This document shows positions 51,705 to 62,738 of a stretch of 64,000 nucleotides of DNA, piece after piece. Within the stretch, counting starts at the first letter, position 1. Each line of letters begins with the position of its first letter. The notes below the pieces were generated by a model. That model worked only from the letters and a program-made list of their open reading frames with translations. It ran no database searches and was not told the origin of the DNA. Source of the DNA: Theristus sp. LFF4_11 (lineage: Eukaryota; Nematoda; Chromadorea; Monhysterida; Xyalidae); assembly GCA_030248135.1 (NCBI GenBank), contig JASANC010003013.1, positions 1 through 64,000 of the forward strand, in the 5' to 3' direction. The position numbers were made by a program, and so were the translations under genes.

Positions 51705-52540
51705 TTTTTTTCTTTCCGACGTTTGCAATCCGTTTAGTTGCGGTCAGTCGATACTTTCGTAAATCTGCAAATAATAATGAAAATTTCAAATTTCAAATTA
51801 TCTGACCAGTTTAGAACAAATAATATGAGCGATGTTGAAATTCGAGAAAAACGCGCAGACACACCAAACAAAGTGGATACACGTGAGAAGCTACAAAGCC
51901 GACAGCAACAAGCTGCACTGCTGAACATAAAGCCATGCCAAATATACATGTTGTTAGTGGAACAGGCAAAATAAACTGCAGCAGACTGTGGGTGCACGTA
52001 GCAGAAGGCCACACGTTTCGGTTTATGCACGAGGACTCTATGCCTGCTTGTGGGTGCGGGTGTTCATTGAGTCTCAGGCGGACACGCTGTGCATAAACGC
52101 GCACACACGTCGTCAATCGATATATTCCACTTCTGCTGCTTACATTTGTCAGCAAGCTGTAACCGCTTTGCTAGCTCTTCTTGAGCGATTCGGCATCTCT
52201 TATCTGTTGTGCCCACAAATGGGCATGGTATTGCTGCAGATACTGAAAGACACGAACCAAAAACATGACGGAACCGGCAACGCTTGCCAATCTAGGATTT
52301 TTCCATCATTGGAATTCAATGCAAAACGATGGCTGGGCAGAAATGTAACATGGTGTTTCTGACATGACTCATGTCCATGTGCATTCAAATCTCATGAGTA
52401 TGCGTCCTCCAGGTCATTCTGTCATTAGACAGTCAGTTGATTGTTTTCAAAACACAGGCTCTTTTAAAAATTCACAGAATTTTTAAACGTTTTTTTAAAC
52501 GCCGTACAGAACGATGAAGCGAACTGTCACATGTGTTCAG
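51705..52540. other. Spacer, nothing firmly recognised
   Basis: A plus-strand open frame from about 51824 is rich in charged residues, but without splice or family support. It is left unannotated. Confidence 0.35.
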
Positions 52541-55019
52541 TTAAAAATCACTTTCTAACGGTCGCGGGCAATTCAGCGTGAACAGTCTGTCAAAGTCGGA
52601 CGGACAGGTCGGTTGCACTGAGTAAGCAATGTGCGCTTGTGTTGTTCTCGGTTGTTCACAGTTGATGTTGTGCTGCTGCGTTGACGTTTTCTTGTTGCTA
52701 GCCACGATCACGGATTTCACGGCGGCCGACAGTTTTCGGCCACCCTGTACTGCCAAATGGTGCGCGCTGTGTGGCAGCACACAATTGATGAACTGAAAAT
52801 CAAATCAGAACGCAAATTAGAACCAAAAAGCCAATTTGGGTCACCCTTGTCTTTTCTGTTGTTTTTTGTCCTTATCATCCACAGTATCTGCACTGGCAAA
52901 ATATGTCTCAAGTAAATCCCACACACCACCGGTTTCGATTTTGCAAGTGGTGTAGGATTTTAGAGACACGTATGGGAGCCTGAAGCTGCCGACGAACCGA
53001 GAACCAAAAAGAGCCGTTCGAGATCAGGAGATGAGAGGCAAACGCGTTGACCTGCATTGCATGCAACGTCACGTCACCTTGTCGACAGTGCGCGGTGCCC
53101 TCCGAAGCGCGTTGTCATAGTTGGCGCGCAGTTGGTCGGTGAGAAAGGCAAACAGTCGCAGCCATGCGAGGCGACTGCCAGCGGACATTTGCACGATGTC
53201 TTGCGCCAGGAGCACGTCCACCAGGCACACACCGAACTGCTCAAACGCTGCACCCGTGAAACGACAGTTGCTCAGGTACACGTGACCTTCGCCTGGCAAT
53301 CACGAACAGACTGAAGATCTTTGTTTGCAATGAATCAATGTTGTTAACATCAACTAACGGATCTTTTCAAGAACTTTTCAAAACTTGTGTGAAACACGAA
53401 AAATACCAGACTGTGTTTATGTCACAAGAAGACCGCAACATTTACGGTTCAAAGGTCACACCAGATTTCACGAGCAACTTGTGGAGTCTGGCACGATGCA
53501 GCAGCTGCGAGTCGTGCGTTGCGTTCATGCAGTCGATGGTGGCGTCGAGCAGCGCAAACAGGCGTTCGGCATGCATGCGCTCCTCGGTGTGCCGCGTGTA
53601 GCCCCTGACGCGTTTGTTGGCGAACACGGCGCCACAGAAGACATGCGACGAGCCGCGGAAACGCTCGAACAAACTGCTGAACACTTGCGTCAGCGTCTGC
53701 ATCGTGCGGCGACGTTGTGTCCGGTCTGCGAGGCAACTGACGCTGTGCGCACTTGAGTCGTATTCAAAACACTGTCAAACACACAAGTTCATGTACAGTA
53801 TGGCCGAATAAATGAGACAGTTCATCAAGGCGGGATCAGCCGCAGACTAGGAGTTGTCTTTTTCAAAAAAGCCAACGTAATTCTCAATCATGTGTACAAG
53901 GGATAAAGAATGAATAGAATAGCGCGGATAATCCATTAGTTAAAAAAACGGGTCAAATTTGGCACACAATTCAGTTTCTGAACGTCTTTTTTCTTTCATA
54001 AAATTCGCGCGCTCCTTGCACCCTGAAAAAAGCTGCCATGTTTAACCGGCCATACCGTAATAACATTGAAATTTGATGTTGTTTACCACCTACACTGAGA
54101 AAAAATGTTCAGATTGTTTTGAATCCGGTCATGTTGTTTTTTTTGTTAATTATTAAAGACCAAATTACGTGCTTTTTATGAAAGCTATTCAATGTTTTGT
54201 GAGTTTTTTGCACATAAGCTTGTTCAAAATCGCGAGCACTGCTCTCATTGGCTAACGAGTGAAGCTGCGCCAGCAGAGCGTCAATGCCGCCTGTTGCACG
54301 GACGTGAGCGACAGTGAGAACGGCGCCACTTGCATTCGTGCCAAAGACGCACAGTTCAGCGCGTTGCGTCGTGACTGTGCACTGGTGAGCGCTTCATCGT
54401 TGTTGTTGTTGTTGCTTTCTTCGGTGCTCAACTCGGCAAATGTGTACACGGCGTTCTCTTCTTTACATCTGTTTAGTTTTTGCAAGTAGTACAACTTGCC
54501 AAGTTCTCAATAAGAGGAGCTCCAAAATGTAAAAGAAAAAACATCTTCACATCTTTTAATCTTTTAAAAGGTACCGCAAAAATCTGCAATAATCTCTCCA
54601 CCTATAACGACGTTCCGAGATGTTCCTGAATGAAGTCCTCTCTAATCGTCATAAGTTATTCCACTTTTTTTGTCGGACTTTAAAAACGGTACACCTGTAA
54701 TTTTCTTTTACTTAATGTATTTTTCTGGCGTATGTGAATTTCTGCTGATACTAAACCTGATTCACCCGAGCGCGGGCGTCGCGCTGTGTGCCTTTCGCAG
54801 GCACTCTTCCACCGTATCACTGTCGCTGGTCAACGCCGAATGTTGCGCTGCACTGTTCAACTGGGCAACACTCAGGAACGATTTCCTGACGATCGCGTGT
54901 CTCTCCTGTTCTCTTCTCAGTTTCTCTAGTCTCAGTGCGGTCGCCAAATTGCCAACTTCTGCTGAACTCGAACTGCGCAGTCGATTACCGGTGCTCAATC
55001 GGGGCACCAGAAATGCCAT
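52541..55019 (-). CDS. Globin 2, with N- and C-terminal extensions
   Basis: Second extended globin. Exons in gene order: 54766-55019, 54257-54468, 53462-53725, 53078-53292, 52541-52744, in phase, about 382 residues. The N-terminal 130 residues are polar with an Asn run. The A helix is LTSVQQAALTLCWRSFT, then LTQVFSSLFERF. The probable distal His is in RMHAERLFALLDATIDCM and the proximal His in SGEGHVYLSNCRF. Later helices are AAFEQFGVCLVDVLL and RLAWLRLFAFLTDQLRANY. The C-terminal exon is polar, ending RPLESDF. The intron falling in the Gly codon just before the proximal His sits at the same place and phase as in globin 1, so the genes are paralogues. Divergence between them is high. Confidence 0.75.
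53794..54059 (-). mobile_element. Family A TIR element, copy 3
   Basis: 266 bp within the globin 2 intron between exons 2 and 3. It is bounded by TACAGTATGGCCGAATAAA and TTTAACCGGCCATACCGTA, imperfect inverted repeats. The internal blocks (GACTAGGAGTTGTCTTTTTC, GCGCGCTCCTTGCACCCTG) match copies 1 and 2 in reverse orientation. Confidence 0.75.
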
Positions 55020-56304
55020 GGCGCTGCGCTATGCTTGACTCCTGTTGGAAAACATTTGATTGCTCCTGAGAATACGGAAATAGCACTCATGATCGTATTG
55101 GTAAAAGTTGTGGAGAGTATTGGCGAAAAAAGCTGGTACATTCTGCATTGTACGCCTTTTGCATTTCAAGTGTTTATTTTGTTGTTCAGCACCTAGTGTT
55201 TCAATGTCAACTTTGTCATGCATTTGTAATCAGTCCATTCATCTATTTAGTATTAGCGACGCAGCATGACTGCAGTTCAGTTTTTCTGGGGTGACACAAG
55301 CTTTTTTTGTTTCTCACGAGATTTTCTGACGCGCGGTTGGTATTTCGATCTGTATGTTGCACAACATGATCAGAAAAAGTTTATTTGTGTGATGCTGTTT
55401 TGAATAAATCGGAAAAACAAAACAAAAAACATTGAAACTGCAGAAATACAGTATAGCTGCTCTAAGCAAATAATGGAATGAGCCGATTATCACAGGCTGT
55501 CCAGAGCCAAATTGGCAACACATGCTTTTCCGCACTGTTTTTGTTAACCGGTTCCAGCAGACACAAACGTATAGATTTAAAGCGAAAACCTACAAGACAG
55601 ATTGTTTGTGTGTGAAGGATTTGGTCTTCCTGATTATTTTTTTTAAATGTGGCAACCAACCTCACAGCATAAAGCTCATATACTGTGAGGTTTATTGCTT
55701 TTGCACATTGCTACATTGCTGTTGTCTTATTGAATTAACACACGAATGAACGGACAAACGACACGATCAAACTCAAAACTGTCGTCCAACGGAAATCTTT
55801 ATATTGATATATTTCAGCCACTTTCTAAACTTTCCCACTGATTCTCCCCCCCCCCTCAACGTTCATATGCAGTATTATCATACATGAAGTGTACGGCGTT
55901 GTGTTGGAGTGTGCGTAACCACCCAATCACACAACAATGACAGGCAGTCGTAAACACAGCGATGACTCACTCAGCGTTATTTTTCAGTTCAAAAACAAGT
56001 ATTTTGGTTTGGGAATATTATTTATATATTATTGTTCCCTGGGACTGTTTTTTCTACAAAGAATCAGTCATGTTCATTCAATTCTTTTTCTACAATCACA
56101 ATATTTTTTATCCTGAGTTTCGTAGGATTTTGACTTGATTATTCAATTTCAGTTGTTGATTTTTAACAGCACGATTTTTAATTTTTTTTTATTGATACAG
56201 TGCTGTGCATGATACGTGTTATATCTGGTTTGGGTATTACCGCATAGAAATTTCGTCGACAAAACTAAGTAGCTGGTAAATTTTTATACCACAGTGATAA
56301 AGTA
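55020..56304. other. Spacer, nothing recognised
   Basis: AT-rich sequence between the globin 2 start and a transposon remnant. It has a short C-tract at about 55848. No exon is supported. Confidence 0.4.
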
Positions 56305-57051
56305 CAGGGTGGGACAAAAATATATCCGGCTTCCTGCTCTGCTCTCGCTGCTCTCACTACCTTTTGAACTGAAATTTTCAGCGCTGATAGAACACATTTT
56401 TTTTTAATTTGTACGCGCGCCATTGATTTTTTTTTGGAACTTTTTGACAAATTCAGTTTTGCAGCGTGATGTTTGAAAAAAAAACGACTTTTTCACGCAA
56501 AAACAACTTTCCACCGAGAATCTCACAATGCATCATTGCTCATTCACCGATACACCGATACACGTCATCATCATCCTCAAGGTTCTCATCTACGCGTCTC
56601 CGGTGAGCAACGTTGAAAATTTGAAGACGAACATTCGTCTTGTAGTTCGCCAAATCGACAGAGGCGTCGGACTGCGGCAGGAAGTGCTGCTCAGTTTCCA
56701 ACATGGCACGCACATTGAGCAGCTGACCCGACGGCAATTGGCCGAAGACAATGAATAAGAAGAGGACGAAGACAATGATGATGACGAAAATTTTGATCTT
56801 GATGATGATGATGATGATGAAGCCCATGAGCAATGATGCAATTTGAGATTCTCGGTAAAAATGAAAACTGCGTGAAAGTCTATTTTTCAAGCAGTACGCT
56901 GTAAAACTGAATTTACATGACAGAACCAACAAAAATTGTCAGAAAAAAATCCATGATGTGTTTGTTCTATTAGCACTGAAAATTTCAGCTCAATAGGTCT
57001 TATGCGCTGGTGAGAGCAGGTTGAAACCGGATACTTTTTTGGCCCACCCTG
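56305..57051 (+). mobile_element. Tc1/mariner-like remnant with C-terminal part of a transposase
   Basis: 747 bp flanked by TA on both sides, with ends CAGGGTGGGACAAAAATATA and TTTTTTGGCCCACCCTG. The terminal inverted repeats run about 95 bases and share the ACTGAAATTTTCAGC(G/A)CTGAT block with the element at 7656-8566. A plus-strand frame (56540-56758) encodes ENLKTNIRLVVRQID and HGTHIEQL, which resemble the C-terminal end of Tc1/mariner-like transposases (LK..I......., GAHIE.L). The catalytic core is gone. An imperfect GAT repeat lies at 56770-56822. Confidence 0.65.
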
Positions 57052-57535
57052 TATAATGTGTTGGGTGTTTATTTTCAATCGAAAATGTGAAACACACAAC
57101 TTTCGATCTCACTGGAACTTGACCCCTCGACACAGTCTTTTGAAATGTTTCGTTGTAAAGTGCTAGCTGCTGTGGGCGGGGGGTTGCGTTATTATTTCTG
57201 TGGTTTATTAGAATTTATATTGTTCGATAAACTGTTTATTTCTGATAAATGTTCGTTCAGCACCAGCGTGTGCGTGTTGAAGTGCAAAAAACATAATTTT
57301 GTTTCTTCGGATTTTTTAAATTCTGAAAACAGAAACGCGTCCAATTGTCCAGAAACAGAAATTCAAAATCCAATTGTCCCAACCCGACGGCTAAAGCAAA
57401 GCACGAAGCAAGCACCCACCGTTCGTGACTGTCAGTCACGCACGCGCGCACCCGCACCGCACACGACACAACCGACTCACAGATATTTTTTCAGAACACG
57501 AAAAAACGAGACTGCGCAAATAATCATCATAAATC

Positions 57536-60500
57536 ATGTCGACGTCGTCGTCAGCGCCCGGTCCAGAGGAGGAGCCAAACTCGAGGTCGTTGAGAACAGA
57601 GTCTCCGCGTGCGTCGTCCGCGTCCAGCGACGCATCACAAGTGACCGTGGTGCCTGCGAAGCCGTCGTCACCACGACCGGACGGGCACAGTTACGAAACG
57701 TCGCCCTCAAACCGCGGCAAATGGGTGCAATTTGACGGGGCAACACCTGCACCAGTGAGTAGCTTACTTATCTCATTGTATCGTCTCTGTTTGCGGCTGT
57801 GCACGTCACTGTTAGTGTCGTCATCTCCAATTCAACTTTCAACCGCATTCAGCAGCATGGCACAATTGCGCCGCCGCCGCCCCCCGTGCCGACGGTTCGA
57901 ACGAGTGTCGCGTCAGGAGCGACGGCCATTTCACCGGCAGCAACGAGCACCAGTCCCGCCGAAATCAGTGTGTCCGTGCAAGAGACACGCTTCAGGACGC
58001 CAACGGTGACGTCAGGCAAGGGCAACAGCATTGGGCCCGCGCAAACCGGCGTCTCGCCGATCAAGGGACAAACAGACGCATTGGGTGAACTATTATTATG
58101 TGAACTCACTGTTCATTTTTCTGCACCGTGAGAGTGAGTAATGTACACCGCAGAATGACTGTGCGATTACGCAGGGTCCATTCAGCCAGTCCCACACCAA
58201 AGTCAAACCACCTAAAGTGGATACATTCGTATTCGTGGATCTGAGTGGCAAGAGACAAAGTTAAAAAAGTGGTTTGTTGAACGGAAAACTGTTTATTTTT
58301 TTGCGTGCCATTTCAGTGAACGGTAAGATCGTGACGTCGATAACACCGGAGAACCGCTTTTGCCCGTGGATAATACCGGCGCACTTCAATCCATACAAGA
58401 TGCCAAAAACGTTGATTTCCGACAAGCTGACGGTCAGCAAACTGGTTGTATTCAAAAAAATGTCTGCAGTTGATTTGTTTGTGTTTCGTTTTACACCGCA
58501 GTCACCAATGCCTTTTCATTCTGTCCGTTTGTACAGTCTGCTGTGCTTTGCGCTTTTCGCTGATCGTTGCTCACATTTTAGAGTCCCCCGCCGGTCGGAT
58601 TTATGCAGATGACTAAAAAAATAGTGAGTGTAATCATCTTGTGCACCATTTTGTCCGTGTCACAGTCTCCCGACTAGCTTGTGAACAAGCTGCTAATTGT
58701 ATTCTCGGCTTGCTGTTGCGTTGTATTTTGTATTTGGTACTGGCGGGACGATATTTTTGATCTGCACACACTAATCAAAATAATCAACTGAACACAATGC
58801 CAATATTACCACTGATAAGCACTTCAACTTACAACTACAACAACAACCCGTCGCTAAACCACATGCAGTTTCTTGCTCACGCCTCACACGTTCAGTCTTG
58901 TCATACCGCAATGAAATCCGTTTGACTTGAGTGTTCCAGAGTTGTGTCAATCAATTGCACGATTTCGCAATCGCAGATGCCCGTCGAGGACTACGTGGTG
59001 GCGATGGAGATGCTGACGAACGACTACCGCTTCCGTCTGTACACGGCGCTGTACCGACGCGTCATCTCGCTCTACTTCATCTGCATGTTCGTGGTGCTGC
59101 TCGTGCTCGTGCTCGTCGGCATCCGCCCGCCGCTGCTGCTTTTTGGCGCCGTTCTCTTTTGGTTCTTCTTTCTGGCCGTTGGCCTCCTGGGGTGTTTAGC
59201 CGTGAAACGAGTGGTACGTGAAACGTCTGCTGAAATCAAATATTCAACATCAATTCAAATTACCACCTCAAATCAAACATTCAACCTTGAATTAAGTTTT
59301 TAATTGTTTGAAAACAAATTTGCCAAGTCAAACGCAGACAGAAATCCATTTTCTGCATTTCTCTGGGGTCTTGAGGAAGGCTGTTGTTACTGTATTTTTC
59401 AAGAGCGCCAGCCAACCGAGCAGCTGATTTGATTCCCCATAATATAAGAGTTCGACTGTAGGCAAGATCGCTTTTTCTCCGTTTGGACGGAGACGTTGTT
59501 CTGATCGCTTCTGAAAGTCTAAACTGTTTTCTGTGGTCAGCTGGCCAAAGCGCTGCACCGCAGTGTCCGTCAAGCGAATCAACTGCTGATGCGCAACGAC
59601 CTGCTGGTTGGCGTCGAGGACCGCGGCAAACTGTCCTGTCACAAGATTGCGGTCGGTTCCGCGTGTGTTTGTGGTTTTTTTTAATATTTTGAATCGCTAC
59701 TTGATGAGCTGGTCTGTTTGAGTTGAAGCTGAAATGGACATTGACATCGGTGATGGGTGATAATAATGGATGACAGTGAGATCGGCCGCTGCGCTGCTGT
59801 GGTGAATGTTAAAGAATGACGTGCTCAAACGCCAAATTAATCGTAGAAACCATGATAACAATGAGATGCCGGGACTCAAAAATCACAATTCTTCGTTTGA
59901 TTGATAAAATGTAAAGTAATATTTTTGAACAAACGGTGCAGTGAACTGTGTCGAACTGAACTGCTCAGCATTTTACGCTGCTCAAAATCACTAATTTTGA
60001 TGTACCGTATTTCCTATTTTGAGTTCAAGATGCCAAGTTCTGGTAAGTTTAGGAGCTGGGAAGCATTCGGTTTTTTATGGTTTTAAAACGGTTTTAAACG
60101 GAAAAGAAACCGGTTTTTTTCATGGCAATATAAAAAACCGGTTTTTTACCAACCCTAGCCGGGAGAAACTAGCTTCAGTTGTGGAGCGAGGCGCCGTATG
60201 TAGACTTGCTGCAGTTTCCTTCAGATTCACTTCATGTATTTTCGCACGAACGACTGCATCCCGCGCATCTGCCAGCTGCTGCATCGACTCGATCAGACGC
60301 ATCCGCCGGCTGCTGCTGCGGACGTCGCCACTGTTGAACACGGACAACAACAAAATGACGTTAGTGGGCGACATAGTTGTTCCAGAGCCGAGGGGTTGGG
60401 GGGGGGGGCCGATATAGATAGCTGGAGCAAATTTTCTAGATAGATAGATAGCTGGAAAATTTTGGGGGGGGGCCGCGGGGGGGGCCATGTGACTTTGGGG

Positions 60501-61768
60501 GGGGGCCGGTCAAAATTTTGAAATTTGATAGATAGATAGCTAAAACAATAAAAAGCTATAAAAACAGCAAAATAATGCTAAAAATACACTAAAAATCAAG
60601 TATAAGCGCGTATTTTACTTAACATTAGCGAAATTTTCAAGAATTACGAGCAAAAATGGTCAATTTTGCTCAAAAATTGACTCATTTTATGTCCTCGACG
60701 ACAAAAATTTTCAGATAGATAGCTGGCTGAGAAAATTTTTTAGATAGATAATAGCTGAGCCGAAAAAACCTGTTTGATAGAGATAGATTCGAAATTTTTT
60801 TGGGGGGGCCCGGCCCCCCCAGGCCCCCCCCCTAGAACAACTATGGTGGGCGAGCTGAGCAGGCGTTTGGTAGTATTATGTTGATTGGTGGATTGTTTTT
60901 ATTGGTTGTTATTTGTTGTTGCATTGCCGTTGCGAAATTGCATCGCATCAATTTCGCAGCAACCAGGCTCGCTCGATGCTGGTGCATGCATCCCTTTATC
61001 CTCAATTTTTTTGTATAAATTATCAAAAAAATGCGGAAGACGCATAAAAAATAGATATTACCGGCATCAGCATCGCTCGCGAATGGGCATATGTGCCGTG
61101 TACCCCCATTCCGTAGGCAATCATGATGATTGCCTTGAGAACTCTCACCAAAACTCCATAAGCATTCCTTGAATCTTCAGGATCGACTGGTTGAGCGCGC
61201 GCGTTATCTGATTGCGAAATACAGCCAGTCGTACATCAAGGCGGTGCTCAGGCGTCGACTGCGTTTCCCGACGAGACCGGCTGAGGGCGTCTCGGACATG
61301 GCCCCGTTGCACTGCACCAAGCACTACTGCTTCTGTCAGTTCCTGCAGAAAGTGCGTCCGCTGCTGCGTTCACTTTGAGACCCTCATTTTGTCTGCACGG
61401 AAAGGTTGCCCTGGCCGAAATGCCGAGAATGTTACTGACTGAGATGCAGACTTGTCAAGTTGTGGCCAGATTGTGCAAATGCCGTGTGCGATTTGTGGTT
61501 TGTGCAATCCGCTGACATGCACGGTGCGCATGATAGCCCAGTGGAACGACCCTTTTGCTGATTGAATGCATCCGTTATTTGTAAATTGATAATTCTCAAC
61601 AGTTGTTTTCTTTGACAATAAAACTCTTTGCAGCAATACTTTGAGCGAGCACCATTGCCGTGGTACGAGAAGTTGTTCTTCATGGACGATTTAACGATCG
61701 CAGAACTTGAGGTCGGAAATCGACTGCCGACTTCGCATCCGCCTGCGATTCAGTTCGCACGATTCTGA
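57536..61768 (+). CDS. TMEM268: TMEM268-like membrane protein
   Basis: Probable two-helix membrane protein of the TMEM268 family, whose role is poorly known. The N-terminal region is Ser/Pro/Thr-rich (57536-57754, then from about 57853 to about 58084 with a PPPPP run); exon joins between 58084 and 58316 are uncertain. Firm exons: 58317-58444 (NGKIVTSITPENRFCPW), 58582-58623, 58977-59213 (DYVVAMEMLTNDYRFRLY, then two helices VISLYFICMFVVLLVLVLV and LFGAVLFWFFFLAVGLLG), 59541-59651 (LLMRNDLLVGVEDRG), 60225-60359 (HFMYFRTNDCIPRICQLL), 61181-61351 (SQSYIKAVLRRRLR) and 61634-61768 (stop). Order and motifs follow human TMEM268 as I recall it. The intron 60360-61180 contains a G-rich low-complexity block. 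Confidence 0.75.
60400..60840 (+). repeat. G-rich and GATA low-complexity block in TMEM268 intron
   Basis: Runs of 7-10 G at 60399-60510 and 60801-60808, C runs at 60814-60832, and repeated TAGATAGATAGC/GATAGCTGG units throughout. The opposite-strand C/G runs at the two ends form a loose inverted arrangement (CCGATATAG..., GGCCCGGCCCC). Non-coding. Confidence 0.75.
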
Positions 61769-62738
61769 GACGTGCACCAATCAGTCACTTATTCACGTGC
61801 GTTTCGCAACTCATTTTGCAGGTTTATGTGGTGTTTTCATATGTGTTGTTTGCTACGCCGAATGAAAAGGCGTTTGTAGTTCACCCGAAATTGATCCGCT
61901 TTCTTCGTTTGTGTATCATTTCTGCTCTTTCTCCTGTCTTGTGAGATTGGTCGTTTTAATTTTGTTTGTAAGAGTCTTTGGTTCTTTGCAATTGGTGGAT
62001 CAAGTAAAGTACAGAGTTATTGATACGGTACAGCTACAATTTTATGATACAGAACAGTGCGTCATTTTTTTGTTTTATCGATGTTATTTCACTTTACTTT
62101 TTTTGTTTGTTGGACTTACAATTTCTTTTGGCAGTTCTGAAAGGTTCTGCTGAGCCGTCATGTGGTGCTTGCTGTTTTAGAAAATTCCTTAATCTCAGCT
62201 GATTTCTCTGGCATAATAGAGGAGCTGAAATATTTTTTGGACCAATATTGATGAAGATTCACATTACTTATTCTGATGGACCAAGTCAAGCTCGTGTTTG
62301 TGAAAGTGATATTGGCCGTCGGGCACTTGAAGAAAAAATTTACTCATTCTGTTCTGATTGCGTTTTTTGGTTGTGAAAAGTGACCGTGATGTTTGCTGTG
62401 GCCACGTCAATCGACTGCTTCGGAATATCATTTTAAATTTGTCTTGACAGCTTGAAATTGTACAATAAAATTGGTTGTGGTTTTATGTTGTTTTCATGTT
62501 GTGATGTTCAGCTTTTGATGCAACTTTATCAGAATGCTTTTTCTACGACAATAATGATTGAAAAATGCAATGTGGATAAAAGAATAATTGCTTCGAAATG
62601 GTTTGTGCTGGCAGAACAACTTGCGGCAGCTAGTGATCCGTAAAACCCGTCGAAATATCGTCACATGTGAAGAACGAAGTACCAATGCAACAAAAATGGC
62701 ATTTTGAAACTGTTGAAATTTCCAGGGTGACGCACGGC
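61769..62738. other. Spacer between TMEM268-like and VPS52 genes
   Basis: About 970 bases with no exon that I can support. An acceptor-like TTTCCAG at 62719-62725, 13 bases before the VPS52 ATG, could be a trans-splice or 5' UTR splice acceptor, as is common in nematodes. Confidence 0.4.

Noticed and set aside
52740..52750. CCACCCTGTA as a transposon end
   Set aside because: It is the reverse complement of the splice acceptor and first bases of globin 2's last exon (TACAG/GGTGG), and has no TIR partner.
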